Below are positions 7,854-16,838 of a stretch of 64,000 nucleotides of DNA, in pieces. A program made the translations under genes and the position numbers. The DNA comes from [Leptolyngbya] sp. JSC-1 (lineage in GTDB: Bacteria > Cyanobacteriota > Cyanobacteriia > Elainellales > Elainellaceae), in the NCBI GenBank assembly GCA_000733415.1, contig KL662191.1:448415-512414 (forward strand), given 5' to 3'. The first letter of the stretch is position 1. The number at the start of each line of letters is the position of its first letter. The notes beneath the pieces were generated by a model. It did no database searches and had not been told where the DNA came from. It saw nothing but the letters and a program-made list of their open reading frames with translations.

Positions 7854-8911
7854 TGGCTCGCTGCTTCGGGGTAGATCAGGATTTTGAATGTTTCCGGTGT
7901 CGGGGAAACGGCTTTTTCGACCGCAGCAGCCAGATCTTTCAAAGGATATCGATCGCTCACCAAGGCATCTACATCGATGCGCTGGTTGAAGACGATATCT
8001 GCCGAGAGGGCTTGCAGCCGATAGGAAGAACTGTAGCTGCCAATTAGATCGATCTCTCGTCGGTAGAGGATGTTGGGATTGATTGGAATCTCGACCTCAT
8101 CGGGAAACTCAGCGAAAAACAGGATCTTGCCACCCTTGCGGGTGCAGTCCAGCGCTTGGAAAAAGGCCTTCTCGCTCGGCACCGCCAGCAGCGTCACATC
8201 CACGCCCATGCCGTTCGTCAACTGCTGGATTTTGGCCGGCAGGTCCGTATCGCGGGCATCAAAGGCGACCTCTGCACCCACACTCACGGCCTTATCGATG
8301 CGGCTTTGAATCAAATCGGTAGCGATGGCACGAGCACCAAAATACTTGACCAGCATGATGAACATTAACCCAATCGGGCCGGCTCCTGTGATTAGCACCG
8401 TTTGACCGGGAGCAATCTGAGCCTTTTTCACCGCCTTGAGGCAGCAGTTGGTTGGTTCTACAAAGCTGGCCTGCTCAAAGGTAATGTGCTGCGGGATTTC
8501 GATTAAACCGCCGTGCCGCACAATATGGCCGGGCACCTTGACGTACTCAGCAAAACCGCCACCGCTAGGCGTAAAGCCAGCAGTCGTGGTGATGTTTTTG
8601 TAGGTGTCGCACATCGAGTAGTTTTCGTTCAGGCAATAGGCGCAATGCATGCAGGGAATGTGATGCAACACTACTACCCGTTGTCCTACTTGCCAGTCCT
8701 TCACCGCTGAACCCACGGCAGCAATCGTACCAGCCGTTTCGTGACCAAAAATTCGCGGTGGCTCATAGAGCGGGTAGAGAATTTTCTTAATGTCTGACTG
8801 ACACAGGCCCACCACCTGAACCTGAACCAGTACTTCGTCGTCAGCCATGTCTGGAACCGGAATTTCTTCGTATTTGAGCTGCTTAACGCCGCGAAAAACT
8901 TGTGCTTTCAT
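7850..8911 (-). CDS. zinc-dependent medium-chain alcohol/polyol dehydrogenase
   Basis: This MDR-family oxidoreductase probably oxidises an alcohol or polyol with NAD(P). The catalytic zinc site is visible as GLCQSDIKK and GHETAG; the structural zinc ligands are in CMHCAYCLNENYSMC; the Rossmann fold has GAGPIGLMF. It resembles the sorbitol/threonine dehydrogenase branch, but the substrate cannot be read from sequence. I chose ATG 8911; a TTG five codons upstream is less likely. The stop overlaps the stop of the convergent TerB fusion gene, so transcripts from the two genes would be complementary at their 3' ends. Confidence 0.88.
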   Translation of the reverse strand: MKAQVFRGVKQLKYEEIPVPDMADDEVLVQVQVVGLCQSDIKKILYPLYEPPRIFGHETAGTIAAVGSAVKDWQVGQRVVVLHHIPCMHCAYCLNENYSMCDTYKNITTTAGFTPSGGGFAEYVKVPGHIVRHGGLIEIPQHITFEQASFVEPTNCCLKAVKKAQIAPGQTVLITGAGPIGLMFIMLVKYFGARAIATDLIQSRIDKAVSVGAEVAFDARDTDLPAKIQQLTNGMGVDVTLLAVPSEKAFFQALDCTRKGGKILFFAEFPDEVEIPINPNILYRREIDLIGSYSSSYRLQALSADIVFNQRIDVDALVSDRYPLKDLAAAVEKAVSPTPETFKILIYPEAASH

Positions 8912-9029
8912 AACTCTGCTTACCAATCCCCTGGGTTTAACTGTATCAGGGATTGGTAACGGGGTGCGCAGAAGCTAGATACGACGATACAGTGAACCAA
9001 AGGAGATGCTGAGCGTTACTGAGGTTGGC

Positions 9030-9710
9030 ATGTATATTCTGATTGGCGGAGCCGGATTGATTGGGCTGAATTTGGCGCAGAAATTGGTGGACTTAGGCCA
9101 TACCGTGGCGCTGATTGACATTGATCCAACCGCCTGTCGCTATGCCCGTGAGCAGATGGGCGTGATGGCGTTCGAAGGCAGTGCCGTCAGTACTGAAACG
9201 CTGCTAGAAGCAGGCATTCGCAAAGCCGATGCGGTGGCAGCCGTTCTGCGCAATGACGCTTTAAACCTGGCAATGGTAGCCTTGGCGAAACACTACGGCG
9301 TCTCGCGGATTTTAGTGCGGATGCGGCATCGTGACTTTGCTGAACCCTATCGGATCGCAGGGGCCACGTCGGTGATTAGCACAATCGATTTGGCTGTATC
9401 GACGATGGTGAATGCAATCGAATACCCAGAGGTGGAATCGATCATGCACTTCGAGCAGGATCAAATTGAAGTTCTGAAGCTGCCAATCCCAACGGGATCG
9501 CGAATTGCCGGACAAAGCCTAGCCCAAATTGCTCAAGATCCCTGTTTCCCCAAAGGCTCGCTAATTATTGGCTATCAGGCCCAGGCCCATGAAGATTTGG
9601 TAATCCCCAACGGCAATACGGTACTAGAAGCTGATTCCACCGTGCTGATGGTGACAAAACCTGGTGCTCTGCATGAGGTGATCAATTTTGTTCAGGGATG
9701 TAATCCGTAG
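9030..9710 (+). CDS. TrkA-N/TrkA-C (RCK) domain protein, potassium uptake regulator type
   Basis: The 226-residue protein starts with a Rossmann NAD-binding fold (YILIGGAGLIG, acidic ALIDID end of strand 2) and continues into a TrkA-C domain (EVLKLPIPTGSRIAG to TVLMVTKPG). This two-domain layout is that of TrkA/KtrA-type subunits that gate K+ channels or Trk/Ktr transporters by nucleotide binding. No membrane subunit is adjacent. I chose ATG 9030, with GAGG 6-9 bp upstream; the ATG at 9006 abuts AGGAG directly, too close to serve as its ribosome site. Confidence 0.85.
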   Translation: MYILIGGAGLIGLNLAQKLVDLGHTVALIDIDPTACRYAREQMGVMAFEGSAVSTETLLEAGIRKADAVAAVLRNDALNLAMVALAKHYGVSRILVRMRHRDFAEPYRIAGATSVISTIDLAVSTMVNAIEYPEVESIMHFEQDQIEVLKLPIPTGSRIAGQSLAQIAQDPCFPKGSLIIGYQAQAHEDLVIPNGNTVLEADSTVLMVTKPGALHEVINFVQGCNP

Positions 9711-10057
9711 AAATTAGAAGATCTAGCCTATAAGACCTAGGTAGTTTCTTTTTTAGAGGATTTTTTGCAGAATATTTCCAAAATTTCTGAATGACTGCTA
9801 TTTTCAGGCATCAAAATTTCTCCGTGAATTTACGCCACGGTTTGCCCTTAGTTGAAGATTTTGTTCCGATTGTACGGCTGTAGCTTGACCGCAAAACATC
9901 CTAGGGCACTCTGGCCTCAGGTAGATGGCGCTTCTTGCCCCTTCAGATTGATCGCCATTGATCGAGATTCAATGAACCTTTGTTTGCCTAGCTCCTTGCC
10001 CCGATGGTGTTGAAATTTCTTGCGCTTGCTTGCAATAGACCTATGGCCTGTCCTTCT
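9711..10057. other. spacer before the DUF4347 gene
   Basis: About 350 bp, AT-rich in its first half (runs of T around 9740-9775). I see no gene, tRNA or terminator with a clear stem. Confidence 0.5.
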
Positions 10058-10492
10058 ATGCGCACCGCTTTGGTTGTAATCGATTCTGCGGTTGACGACT
10101 ATCACACTCTGCTCCAGGGTGTCCTCCCTGATACTGAAGCACTGCTTCTGCATGCCCATAGCGATGGCGTAGCCCAAATTACGGCAGCCTTGGCAAACTA
10201 CACTGGCATCAAACAGTTGCATATTGTGGCAGCTACCCATGCCAACGGCCTCCAGCTCGGTTCCGGCTATTTGACACTGTTTAATTTGGATCGCTATGGT
10301 TGGCAATTGCAACAATGGGGCGATGCGTTCGCAACCAATGCCCGAATTTTGGTTTATGCCTATGGGGAAGTTCAGGTTGCTTCTTTTTCTGCTGGGTTTC
10401 TGAATCGCCTTCGCCTTTTAACCGGAGCCGACATTACTGTATTTGAACCTGCTGTGTTTGAGCCTTGTGACCATTCGGTTGGGTTGGGGTGA
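10058..10492 (+). CDS. stand-alone DUF4347 domain protein without the usual His and Cys
   Basis: DUF4347 normally sits at the N-terminus of very long cyanobacterial repeat proteins. Family features visible here: LVVIDSAVDDY, GVLPDTEALLLHAHSDGVAQI, LHIV...GLQLG, RYGWQLQQWGDAF and LTGADITVFE. Family members usually read LHIVSHG and LLYGCxV, the His-Gly and Cys that make the domain look caspase-like. Here the sites read LHIVAAT and LVYAYGEV, so both are lost. The protein is only 144 residues and has no repeat tail, so it is either a decayed stub or a binding-only version. I chose ATG 10058; ATGs at 10043 and 10004 are possible. Confidence 0.65.
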   Translation: MRTALVVIDSAVDDYHTLLQGVLPDTEALLLHAHSDGVAQITAALANYTGIKQLHIVAATHANGLQLGSGYLTLFNLDRYGWQLQQWGDAFATNARILVYAYGEVQVASFSAGFLNRLRLLTGADITVFEPAVFEPCDHSVGLG

Positions 10493-10517
10493 GGTGAGGA
10501 AGGGGCGCGGCGAGGGG

Positions 10518-12170
10518 TCAATCTTCCTCAAGCAGCAGGATCTTCTCATCGATTTGTTGCAAGCGCTCTTTCGCACCCGTTTCTGAGACAATGCCTCGCC
10601 GCAGGGCTTCACTCAGCGCTCCTTTTTCGACCAGCAGCAGGCGTTTGCGGATGGCATCTAGTCCAGCAGGGTCGCGTTGTCCAGTCGTGACTTCCACGGC
10701 CCAGCGGTCATACAGATCGCGCAGTGCTCGTTCTGCTCTTGCTACCTGAACTTGATACATTGAGCGCATTTCTTCGTAGATCGATTTGGGTAACACGCCA
10801 GTTCTTAACATACTTTCCAGTTCATCCTGAGCGGCTTTAGCGGCGATCAATTGTGCTCTCAGGGTTTCAGTTTGCTGCCGGGCTGGAGAGGCTACTCCCA
10901 AGCGCATGCGTTTGACAATCCAGGGTAGGCTGAGTCCTTGTACTACCAGAGAAAACAATACGGTGCCAAACACAATCGCAATTAAATTGCTGCGTCCGCT
11001 GATCGTTAAAGGCAAACTCAGCGCCAGTGCCATTGACAGCGATCCCTTGATGTTGCCAAGAAACAGCACATGCTGCCACCTGAGCGGCACTGGACGATCC
11101 ACCCGACGCACCAGCGCCAGCAGCGGGTAAACGGCAAGTAGGCGTCCCACCTGATAGGCCAGCACAGCCAGCAGCACCGCTGGTAAAGTTTGCCAAAAAG
11201 CAACGGCTTTGAGTTCTAATCCCACTAGCAAAAAAATAAAAGTATTCACACCAAACCCGGCATATTCCCAGAAGCTGTAGAGCGTTACCCGACTCGAGGC
11301 CGAGACCCGTCGCGACAGCCCCACATTGCCCACCATCAAGCCTGCCACCACCACCGCTACAACACCTGAAACTTCTAGCCAATGCCCTACTTGATAGGCT
11401 CCTAGCGCCAGCGCCACAGTCAGCAAAATGCTGCTGAGGTTATCGTCCGAACGGGCCAACAGGCCAGCACTGAGATAGCCGAGCGCTAACCCCACTAGAG
11501 TGCCGCCAGCAATCACCACGACCATCTGTTGCAGACCTTCTGGGAACGAGACACTGCCCGTCAGGTGGCTGAGCAAAATCAAATTGAACAGCACCAGCGC
11601 CACGCCGTCGTTAAACAGGCTTTCTCCTTCCACAATCGTGATTAACCGCGACGGCACAGTAATTTCTTTGAATACCGCAATCACCGATACGGTATCCGTA
11701 ATCGCCAAAATCGTGCCCAGCAGCAGGGCCGGAATCCAATCCAGTCGCAGACCAAATCTGAGGATTGTTGCAGTCACCCCAGCGGCGACCAGCACACCCG
11801 GACCCGCCAACAGCACAATCGGTTTAACCGTACTACGCAGCCGGCTAATATCGGTGTTGATCGCCGCCTCAAATAGCAAAATCGGTAGGAACAGGTTCAA
11901 GATCAGCGACGAATCGAGGCCAATGCTCTGGGGCAGAAAATCGGTGATCGCTAATCCAGCCAACACTAGCCCGGTGACATATGGCACTCCCAGGCGTCGC
12001 GACAACAGCGCTACCGCCGTAGCTACCAACAGCAATACAATCCCGCTGCTGACATAGGCAGCAATGCTGCTCTCAGCCTGTAAACCTAACTCAGCCGCAT
12101 CGACGGTCAGGAGAGGGCCGGCTAGCAGCGGGGATACCGTGGGATAGGAGATCAGATAACAGCTCGGCAT
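10518..12170 (-). CDS. CPA1 family Na+(K+)/H+ antiporter
   Basis: The 550-residue protein has about 12 hydrophobic segments in its first 400 residues, including the CPA1/NhaP hallmark helix pair ILAITDTVSVIAVFKE and EGESLFNDGVALVLF, which hold the ion-binding aspartates. The remaining 150 residues are a cytoplasmic helical tail (QIDEKILLLEED at the end), common in cyanobacterial NhaS-like proteins and thought to be regulatory. The role is exchange of Na+ or K+ for H+ across the plasma or thylakoid membrane; which ion is not clear. It ends 26 bp from the convergent DUF4347 gene. Confidence 0.9.
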   Translation of the reverse strand: MPSCYLISYPTVSPLLAGPLLTVDAAELGLQAESSIAAYVSSGIVLLLVATAVALLSRRLGVPYVTGLVLAGLAITDFLPQSIGLDSSLILNLFLPILLFEAAINTDISRLRSTVKPIVLLAGPGVLVAAGVTATILRFGLRLDWIPALLLGTILAITDTVSVIAVFKEITVPSRLITIVEGESLFNDGVALVLFNLILLSHLTGSVSFPEGLQQMVVVIAGGTLVGLALGYLSAGLLARSDDNLSSILLTVALALGAYQVGHWLEVSGVVAVVVAGLMVGNVGLSRRVSASSRVTLYSFWEYAGFGVNTFIFLLVGLELKAVAFWQTLPAVLLAVLAYQVGRLLAVYPLLALVRRVDRPVPLRWQHVLFLGNIKGSLSMALALSLPLTISGRSNLIAIVFGTVLFSLVVQGLSLPWIVKRMRLGVASPARQQTETLRAQLIAAKAAQDELESMLRTGVLPKSIYEEMRSMYQVQVARAERALRDLYDRWAVEVTTGQRDPAGLDAIRKRLLLVEKGALSEALRRGIVSETGAKERLQQIDEKILLLEED

Positions 12171-12223
12171 GAGGCATCAGGAATGAAGAACGACGTTCAT
12201 AAACATTCAGTGATCATGATTGA

Positions 12224-13603
12224 TCATGGCTGAGTCTGAGCAAAACGGGCGCAGTAATCTAAAAATCGAGTTGGAATTTCTGGCCGCCCACCCCAATGCA
12301 AATGCACGTAGGACGCATGAAGCTGATGCTGGCACCACCCTTCCTGGCTCACGGCACTGGCGGGATCGTATCCCTGAATCTGATATAGAGCTGGCTGCGG
12401 CAGCAGAGTCAAACTAGAGCGATGAAACTCATGGCCCCAAACAGTAGTGCCGATTGGCATCAGAGGGCTATCTTGCTGAGCCAGGGCGCGGCGGTAGCCT
12501 AAGGTGAGCCGTTTGCCCATGACTGCAGTTGTGGGTAGTACGCCAACCATCTTCCAGCTCTGGTCCTCGAAATCAATCAGGGATTTGGCTAGATACATCA
12601 GGCCACCACACTCGGCATAGGTCGGCATACCGGCCAGAATTGCTGCTTTTACCGCCTGTTGCGCCGCCCAATTCTCGGATAACTCAGCTGCAAACAGTTC
12701 GGGAAAGCCGCCTCCAAAGTAAAGCCCGCTGGCTCCAGGTGGTAAGTCCGGATCGGTCAAAGGACTCCAGAATAGCAGCTCTGCACCCAGTTGGTTCAGG
12801 AAATCTAAGTTATCGGGATAGTAGAAGCTGAAGGCTCGGTCGTGAGCGATGGCGAGGCGGAGAGGGTGGGGGGTAGGGGGTAAGGGGTGGGGGGTGGGGG
12901 GTAAGGGGTGGGGGGTGGGGGAGGACGCAGTGGTAAGGAGGGGCAGGAGGTGGGGCCAGTTGAAGGATTGTTGTCCTAAGCTGGCTAGCTGGTCGATCAG
13001 GCGCTGGAGTTCTGGAAGTTCGGCGGTGGGAACTAGACCGAGGTGGCGGTCGGGAATAGTGATCGCATCATGGCGATGCAGGATGCCCAGAATGGGAATG
13101 TTGAGCGGTGCGAGGGCCGTTTTGAGCAGATCGAGATGTCGTTCGCTGCCTACTCGGTTCAGGACTAAACCAGCAATCTGAAGCTGGGGATCAAACGAGC
13201 GGTAGCCATGCGCTACGGCAGCTATTGAGCGGGAGAGGCGACTGCAATCGAGGACCAGCAGAATCGGTAGATTGAGTAAGCGGGCAATATGGGCAGTGCT
13301 AGCCCAGTCATCGGCACCGCTCGCTCCATCAAACAATCCCATCACGCCTTCGACTAGGGCATAGTCTACCTTTCGGCTGTGGTTACTGAAGCACTGCTGA
13401 ATGTAGGCTTCAGAGGTAAGGACGGGATCAAGATTGCGGCAGGGGCGTCCGGTTACAGCCTGATGGAACATGGGATCAATATAGTCTGGTCCCACTTTGA
13501 AGGATTGCACCGACAATTGCCAGCGCTGCAGGGCGGCTAATAGGGCGAGGGTGACGGTGGTTTTACCAGCACCGCTTCGTTCTCCAGCAATCAGTAGAGC
13601 CAT
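12224..13603 (-). CDS. cobB: cobyrinic acid a,c-diamide synthase
   Basis: This enzyme amidates carboxylates a and c of cobyrinate with glutamine and ATP in corrin (B12) synthesis. The N-terminal P-loop is GERSGAGKTTVTL, followed by KVGPDYIDPMFH and VEGVMGLFDG, and the C-terminal class I glutaminase-like domain has LYFGGGFPE and the catalytic Cys in TYAECGGLMYL. I chose ATG 13603 because the protein-like sequence (MALLIAGERSG) begins there; the frame is open 57 bp further. A Pro-rich tandem repeat (TPHPLPP units) interrupts the linker between the two domains, encoded by a G-rich repeat. I saw no cobalamin riboswitch upstream. In archaea and anaerobes the orthologue is called cbiA. Confidence 0.92.
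   Translation of the reverse strand: MALLIAGERSGAGKTTVTLALLAALQRWQLSVQSFKVGPDYIDPMFHQAVTGRPCRNLDPVLTSEAYIQQCFSNHSRKVDYALVEGVMGLFDGASGADDWASTAHIARLLNLPILLVLDCSRLSRSIAAVAHGYRSFDPQLQIAGLVLNRVGSERHLDLLKTALAPLNIPILGILHRHDAITIPDRHLGLVPTAELPELQRLIDQLASLGQQSFNWPHLLPLLTTASSPTPHPLPPTPHPLPPTPHPLRLAIAHDRAFSFYYPDNLDFLNQLGAELLFWSPLTDPDLPPGASGLYFGGGFPELFAAELSENWAAQQAVKAAILAGMPTYAECGGLMYLAKSLIDFEDQSWKMVGVLPTTAVMGKRLTLGYRRALAQQDSPLMPIGTTVWGHEFHRSSLTLLPQPALYQIQGYDPASAVSQEGWCQHQLHASYVHLHWGGRPEIPTRFLDYCARFAQTQP
12864..12921. repeat. G-rich tandem repeat inside cobB
   Basis: Nearly three copies of a 20-21-bp unit close to GGGGTGGGGGGTAGGGGGTAA on the plus strand. On the coding strand the repeat gives in-frame TPHPLPP units, so the gene stays open. 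The many G runs could form a quadruplex. PTPH-encoding repeats of this sort are scattered through cyanobacterial spacers. Confidence 0.85.
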
Positions 13604-13767
13604 AAAGCAGGCAATTATTCTAAGGTTTTCCAGAGTTGAACTTAGATTAAAGATTGGCAAAGTTCTACTGAAGTTAGAAGATTCTACCTGGGTGGTGTTC
13701 CGTAGAACTTGCTATAACTCAGGAGAAACAACAGAAGTCAAGCATACGGTTAGCGAGGAAACAAACA

Positions 13768-14781
13768 TTGAACAGCGCATTGAACCATCCAGAGGAAAAG
13801 CCCACAATGTTGGTGGTTGGAGGAGCGGGTTACATCGGTTCTCATGCGGTGTTGGCGCTTCAGCAGTCCGGTTACAACGTGATGGTCCTGGACAATTTGG
13901 TCTATGGGCATCGAGATTTGCTAGAACCACTGCAGGTCAAGCTGATCGAAGGGGACATGAACGACCAGCCTCTGCTAGATTGGCTGTTTACCGCCCACAA
14001 GATTACTGCTGTGATGCATTTTGCTGCCTACGCCTATGTGGGTGAGTCGGTGACCGATCCGGCTAAATACTATCGCAATAATGTGGTGGCAACGCTGACG
14101 CTACTCGAAGCCATGCTGGCGGCTGATATCAAGACTTTCGTTTTCTCTTCAACCTGTGCCACCTACGGGGTGCCCAAAATCGTCCCGATTCCTGAAGATC
14201 ATCCCCAGTCGCCGATCAACCCCTATGGCATGACCAAGCTGATGGTGGAGCGGATTTTGGCAGATTTTGACCATGCTTATGGCCTCAAGTCGGTTTGCTT
14301 TCGCTACTTCAATGCAGCAGGGGCCGATCCCGAAGCTCGCCTAGGAGAAGATCACGATCCCGAAACTCACCTGATCCCGCTGGTACTGCAAACGGCTTTA
14401 GGCAAACGTGAATCCATCGCTATCTTCGGCACTGACTATCCTACCGAGGACGGTACCTGTATCCGGGATTATATTCATGTCACCGATCTGGCAACGGCTC
14501 ATGTGCTGGGGTTGGAATATCTGCTCAAAGGCGGCGACAGCGATGCTTTCAACTTGGGCAACGGCAGTGGCTTTTCAGTAAAACAGGTGATCGAGGCGGC
14601 CAGACAAGTGACCGGACGCGAGATTAAAGCCGTTGAGTTAGAGCGCCGGCCTGGAGATCCACCAGCTCTGATCGGCAGCAGCGCCAAAGCCAGAGATGTT
14701 TTAGGCTGGCAACCTCAGTATGCTGATCTCCACGAAATCATTCGCCATGCCTGGAATTGGCATCGAAAACGGCATGGCTAG
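13768..14781 (+). CDS. galE: UDP-glucose 4-epimerase
   Basis: This extended SDR enzyme interconverts UDP-glucose and UDP-galactose, supplying galactose for glycolipids and polysaccharides. The NAD-binding motif GGAGYIGSH lies near the N-terminus. The catalytic triad is visible as the SSTCATYG serine/threonine region and the NPYGMTK YxxxK motif. GTDYPTEDGTCIRDYIHV is a strong GalE signature. The best start is uncertain: TTG 13768 with GAGG about 9 bp upstream gives an N-terminus ending EKPT before the fold, as in relatives; ATG 13807 is the alternative. It is convergent with ftsZ, with 8 bp between stops. Confidence 0.93.
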   Translation: MNSALNHPEEKPTMLVVGGAGYIGSHAVLALQQSGYNVMVLDNLVYGHRDLLEPLQVKLIEGDMNDQPLLDWLFTAHKITAVMHFAAYAYVGESVTDPAKYYRNNVVATLTLLEAMLAADIKTFVFSSTCATYGVPKIVPIPEDHPQSPINPYGMTKLMVERILADFDHAYGLKSVCFRYFNAAGADPEARLGEDHDPETHLIPLVLQTALGKRESIAIFGTDYPTEDGTCIRDYIHVTDLATAHVLGLEYLLKGGDSDAFNLGNGSGFSVKQVIEAARQVTGREIKAVELERRPGDPPALIGSSAKARDVLGWQPQYADLHEIIRHAWNWHRKRHG

Positions 14782-14789
14782 TCTACACC

Positions 14790-16103
14790 TTAGCGAGGAG
14801 GACGACGACGCTGCAGGAAGGGCGGAATATCCAAGCCAGGTTTCGTAGTACCGGGCGGCTGTTGCGTTGGTGGAGGGGCTGCGGGCGGCATAGCCGGTGG
14901 CGACGGCGGATTCACTGGCGGCGAAGAGATAGCAGGTCGTTTCATCGGCGAAACGCGAGTGGCCTGCTGCACCGGCGGAGCCTGCACTTCAGTCGAGAAT
15001 CCCGTCGCGATTACCGTGATGCGCACCTCTCCCTGCAAGCGATCATCCAAAACCGCTCCAAAGATAATGTTGGCGTTGGGATCAACCGCTTCATAGATGA
15101 TTTCAGCCGCTGAGTTGACTTCATGTAGGGTCAGATCACTGCCGCCGGTGATGTTGAAAACAACGCCTTTAGCACCATCAATTGATGACTCTAACAGCGG
15201 TGACGAAATCGCTGCCGTAGCTGCTTCTCGCGCTCTTGACTTGCCAGACCCGATACCAATGCCCATCAGCGCCGAACCTGCATCAGCCATTACAGCCCGC
15301 ACATCAGCAAAGTCTACGTTGACTAGACCAGGAATGGTAATAATATCGGAAATGCCCTGCACCCCTTGCCGCAAGATATCATCTGCGACTCGAAAGGCTT
15401 CCTGAACCGGCGTTTGTTCCGAGATCACGGAGAGCAACTTGTCGTTTGGAATAATAATCAGAGTATCGACTCGGCTTTGTAGCGCTGCGATGCCTTCATC
15501 GGCTTGACTGGTGCGCCGCTTACCCTCAAAGGTAAACGGTCGAGTCACCACACCCACGGTCAAGGCTCCGACTTCTTTTGCTACCTCTGCTACGACTGGA
15601 GCCGCACCCGTTCCGGTACCTCCTCCCATCCCAGCCGTAATGAATACTAAATCAGCATTTTCCAATGCTGCTCCAATTTCATCCCGCGACTCTTCCGCCG
15701 CCTTTTGGCCAATTGCTGGATTGCCGCCCGCGCCTAACCCACGAGTCAACTTTTGGCCCACCTGCAAGCGATTATGGGCCGAAGCCAGGGTTAAAGCTTG
15801 CGCATCGGTATTAACCGACCAAAACTCAACGCCTGCTACTCCGCTCATAATCATGCGGTTCACGGCATTACATCCGCCACCACCAACTCCAATGACTTTG
15901 ATTTTGGCTACGCTGCTCGGCACAATTTCATCACTCCTCGTTTCCTCGGCCAAAGAGCCTCTTGGGTCACGAACTTGACCCAAGTGTATTCCAGAGTTTG
16001 TAAAAGGATTTGTAGCATTCATCGGTAGTGAGAAATTGACTTGATCTTGATCGGCGTCGGGTTGATCTGCGTGGTTAGCCATCAATTCGCTATTAAACGT
16101 CAT
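14790..16103 (-). CDS. ftsZ: cell division protein FtsZ
   Basis: FtsZ is the tubulin-like GTPase that forms the division ring. The T1 loop reads VGVGGGGCNAVNRM, the signature loop GGGTGTGAAPVVA, and the T7 region NVDFADVRAVM. The C-terminus has a Pro-rich linker and the conserved terminal peptide GLDIPPFLQRRR, which binds FtsA/ZipN-type partners. The 60-residue N-terminal extension before the GTPase is typical of cyanobacteria and starts with MTFN, which supports this start although no Shine-Dalgarno is visible. Its usual neighbour ftsQ lies upstream on the same strand, but across an unusually long 735-bp gap. Confidence 0.97.
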   Translation of the reverse strand: MTFNSELMANHADQPDADQDQVNFSLPMNATNPFTNSGIHLGQVRDPRGSLAEETRSDEIVPSSVAKIKVIGVGGGGCNAVNRMIMSGVAGVEFWSVNTDAQALTLASAHNRLQVGQKLTRGLGAGGNPAIGQKAAEESRDEIGAALENADLVFITAGMGGGTGTGAAPVVAEVAKEVGALTVGVVTRPFTFEGKRRTSQADEGIAALQSRVDTLIIIPNDKLLSVISEQTPVQEAFRVADDILRQGVQGISDIITIPGLVNVDFADVRAVMADAGSALMGIGIGSGKSRAREAATAAISSPLLESSIDGAKGVVFNITGGSDLTLHEVNSAAEIIYEAVDPNANIIFGAVLDDRLQGEVRITVIATGFSTEVQAPPVQQATRVSPMKRPAISSPPVNPPSPPAMPPAAPPPTQQPPGTTKPGLDIPPFLQRRRPPR

Positions 16104-16838
16104 TGGATAGGGGGAGACGACTGATACAAAGACTTTTTAACTCTAGATAACTATAGGCTATGTTGCTAAAAAAACCAAACTGGATTTTACAGTTTCTTGG
16201 GGTTTGACACCTTACTTAGCAAAGCACTGGCAGTTAATTTTTATGAAAGCAAGCAAAGTCTCTGCCTTGTCAATAAAAATGGATTAAGCAATTAAAAACT
16301 AGAAGAGCAGCCGCTGCACCAAACCGGGAGCTAATCAAGGGTTGGTACTGTTTAATCGCTTCCGCCAGCCGTTTCGTTGACGGCGATCTTCTATCGTCCT
16401 ACTTCGGTCTTTCAAAACCTTTTTTAAGCTGCTTCTTTCGATGAATCTGAACAGCCTTAAAACAACCCTACTCCATCACAATTTTTTCTTGAACACTTAT
16501 GCTGAAGTATTTCTTGAACTAATTTCTGGAGAGATCATTTTACTGATGGTTTAGCCCCAATTCTTTCGAGTCATTCAAGTTAGCAGAAACGGTTTGGCAT
16601 CCTCCTTTGACATCTTCTTGATAAACTCCTGGCTCAACAATTAGCCAATCTCGAGGTAGAACATTTGTCCTGTCAGATTTAAGCTAGGGAACTGGATAAA
16701 TCTGGCTTGCGCTAGATTAGGCACTCATCGTAGCAGAAGAGCGCTGTTACGCAACGGGATTCTAGGGTTTCTTCCACTTTGGTAATGATTCTTAGTTATG
16801 ATTCTATTCTGCTATCGCAGCCGAAATCAGGAGTGAGA
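16104..16838. other. 735-bp spacer between ftsQ and ftsZ
   Basis: No open frame of note on either strand. The stretch is AT-rich and should hold the ftsZ promoter(s) and a long leader. I see no clear hairpin terminator after ftsQ and no recognised small RNA. Confidence 0.6.

Noticed and set aside
12864..12921. CRISPR array candidate
   Set aside because: Units are directly tandem without spacers, and no cas gene lies in the window.
12849..13181. Plus-strand Gly/Trp-rich open frame over cobB
   Set aside because: It is the antisense reading of the G-rich repeat and of the cobB gene, and has no protein-like composition.
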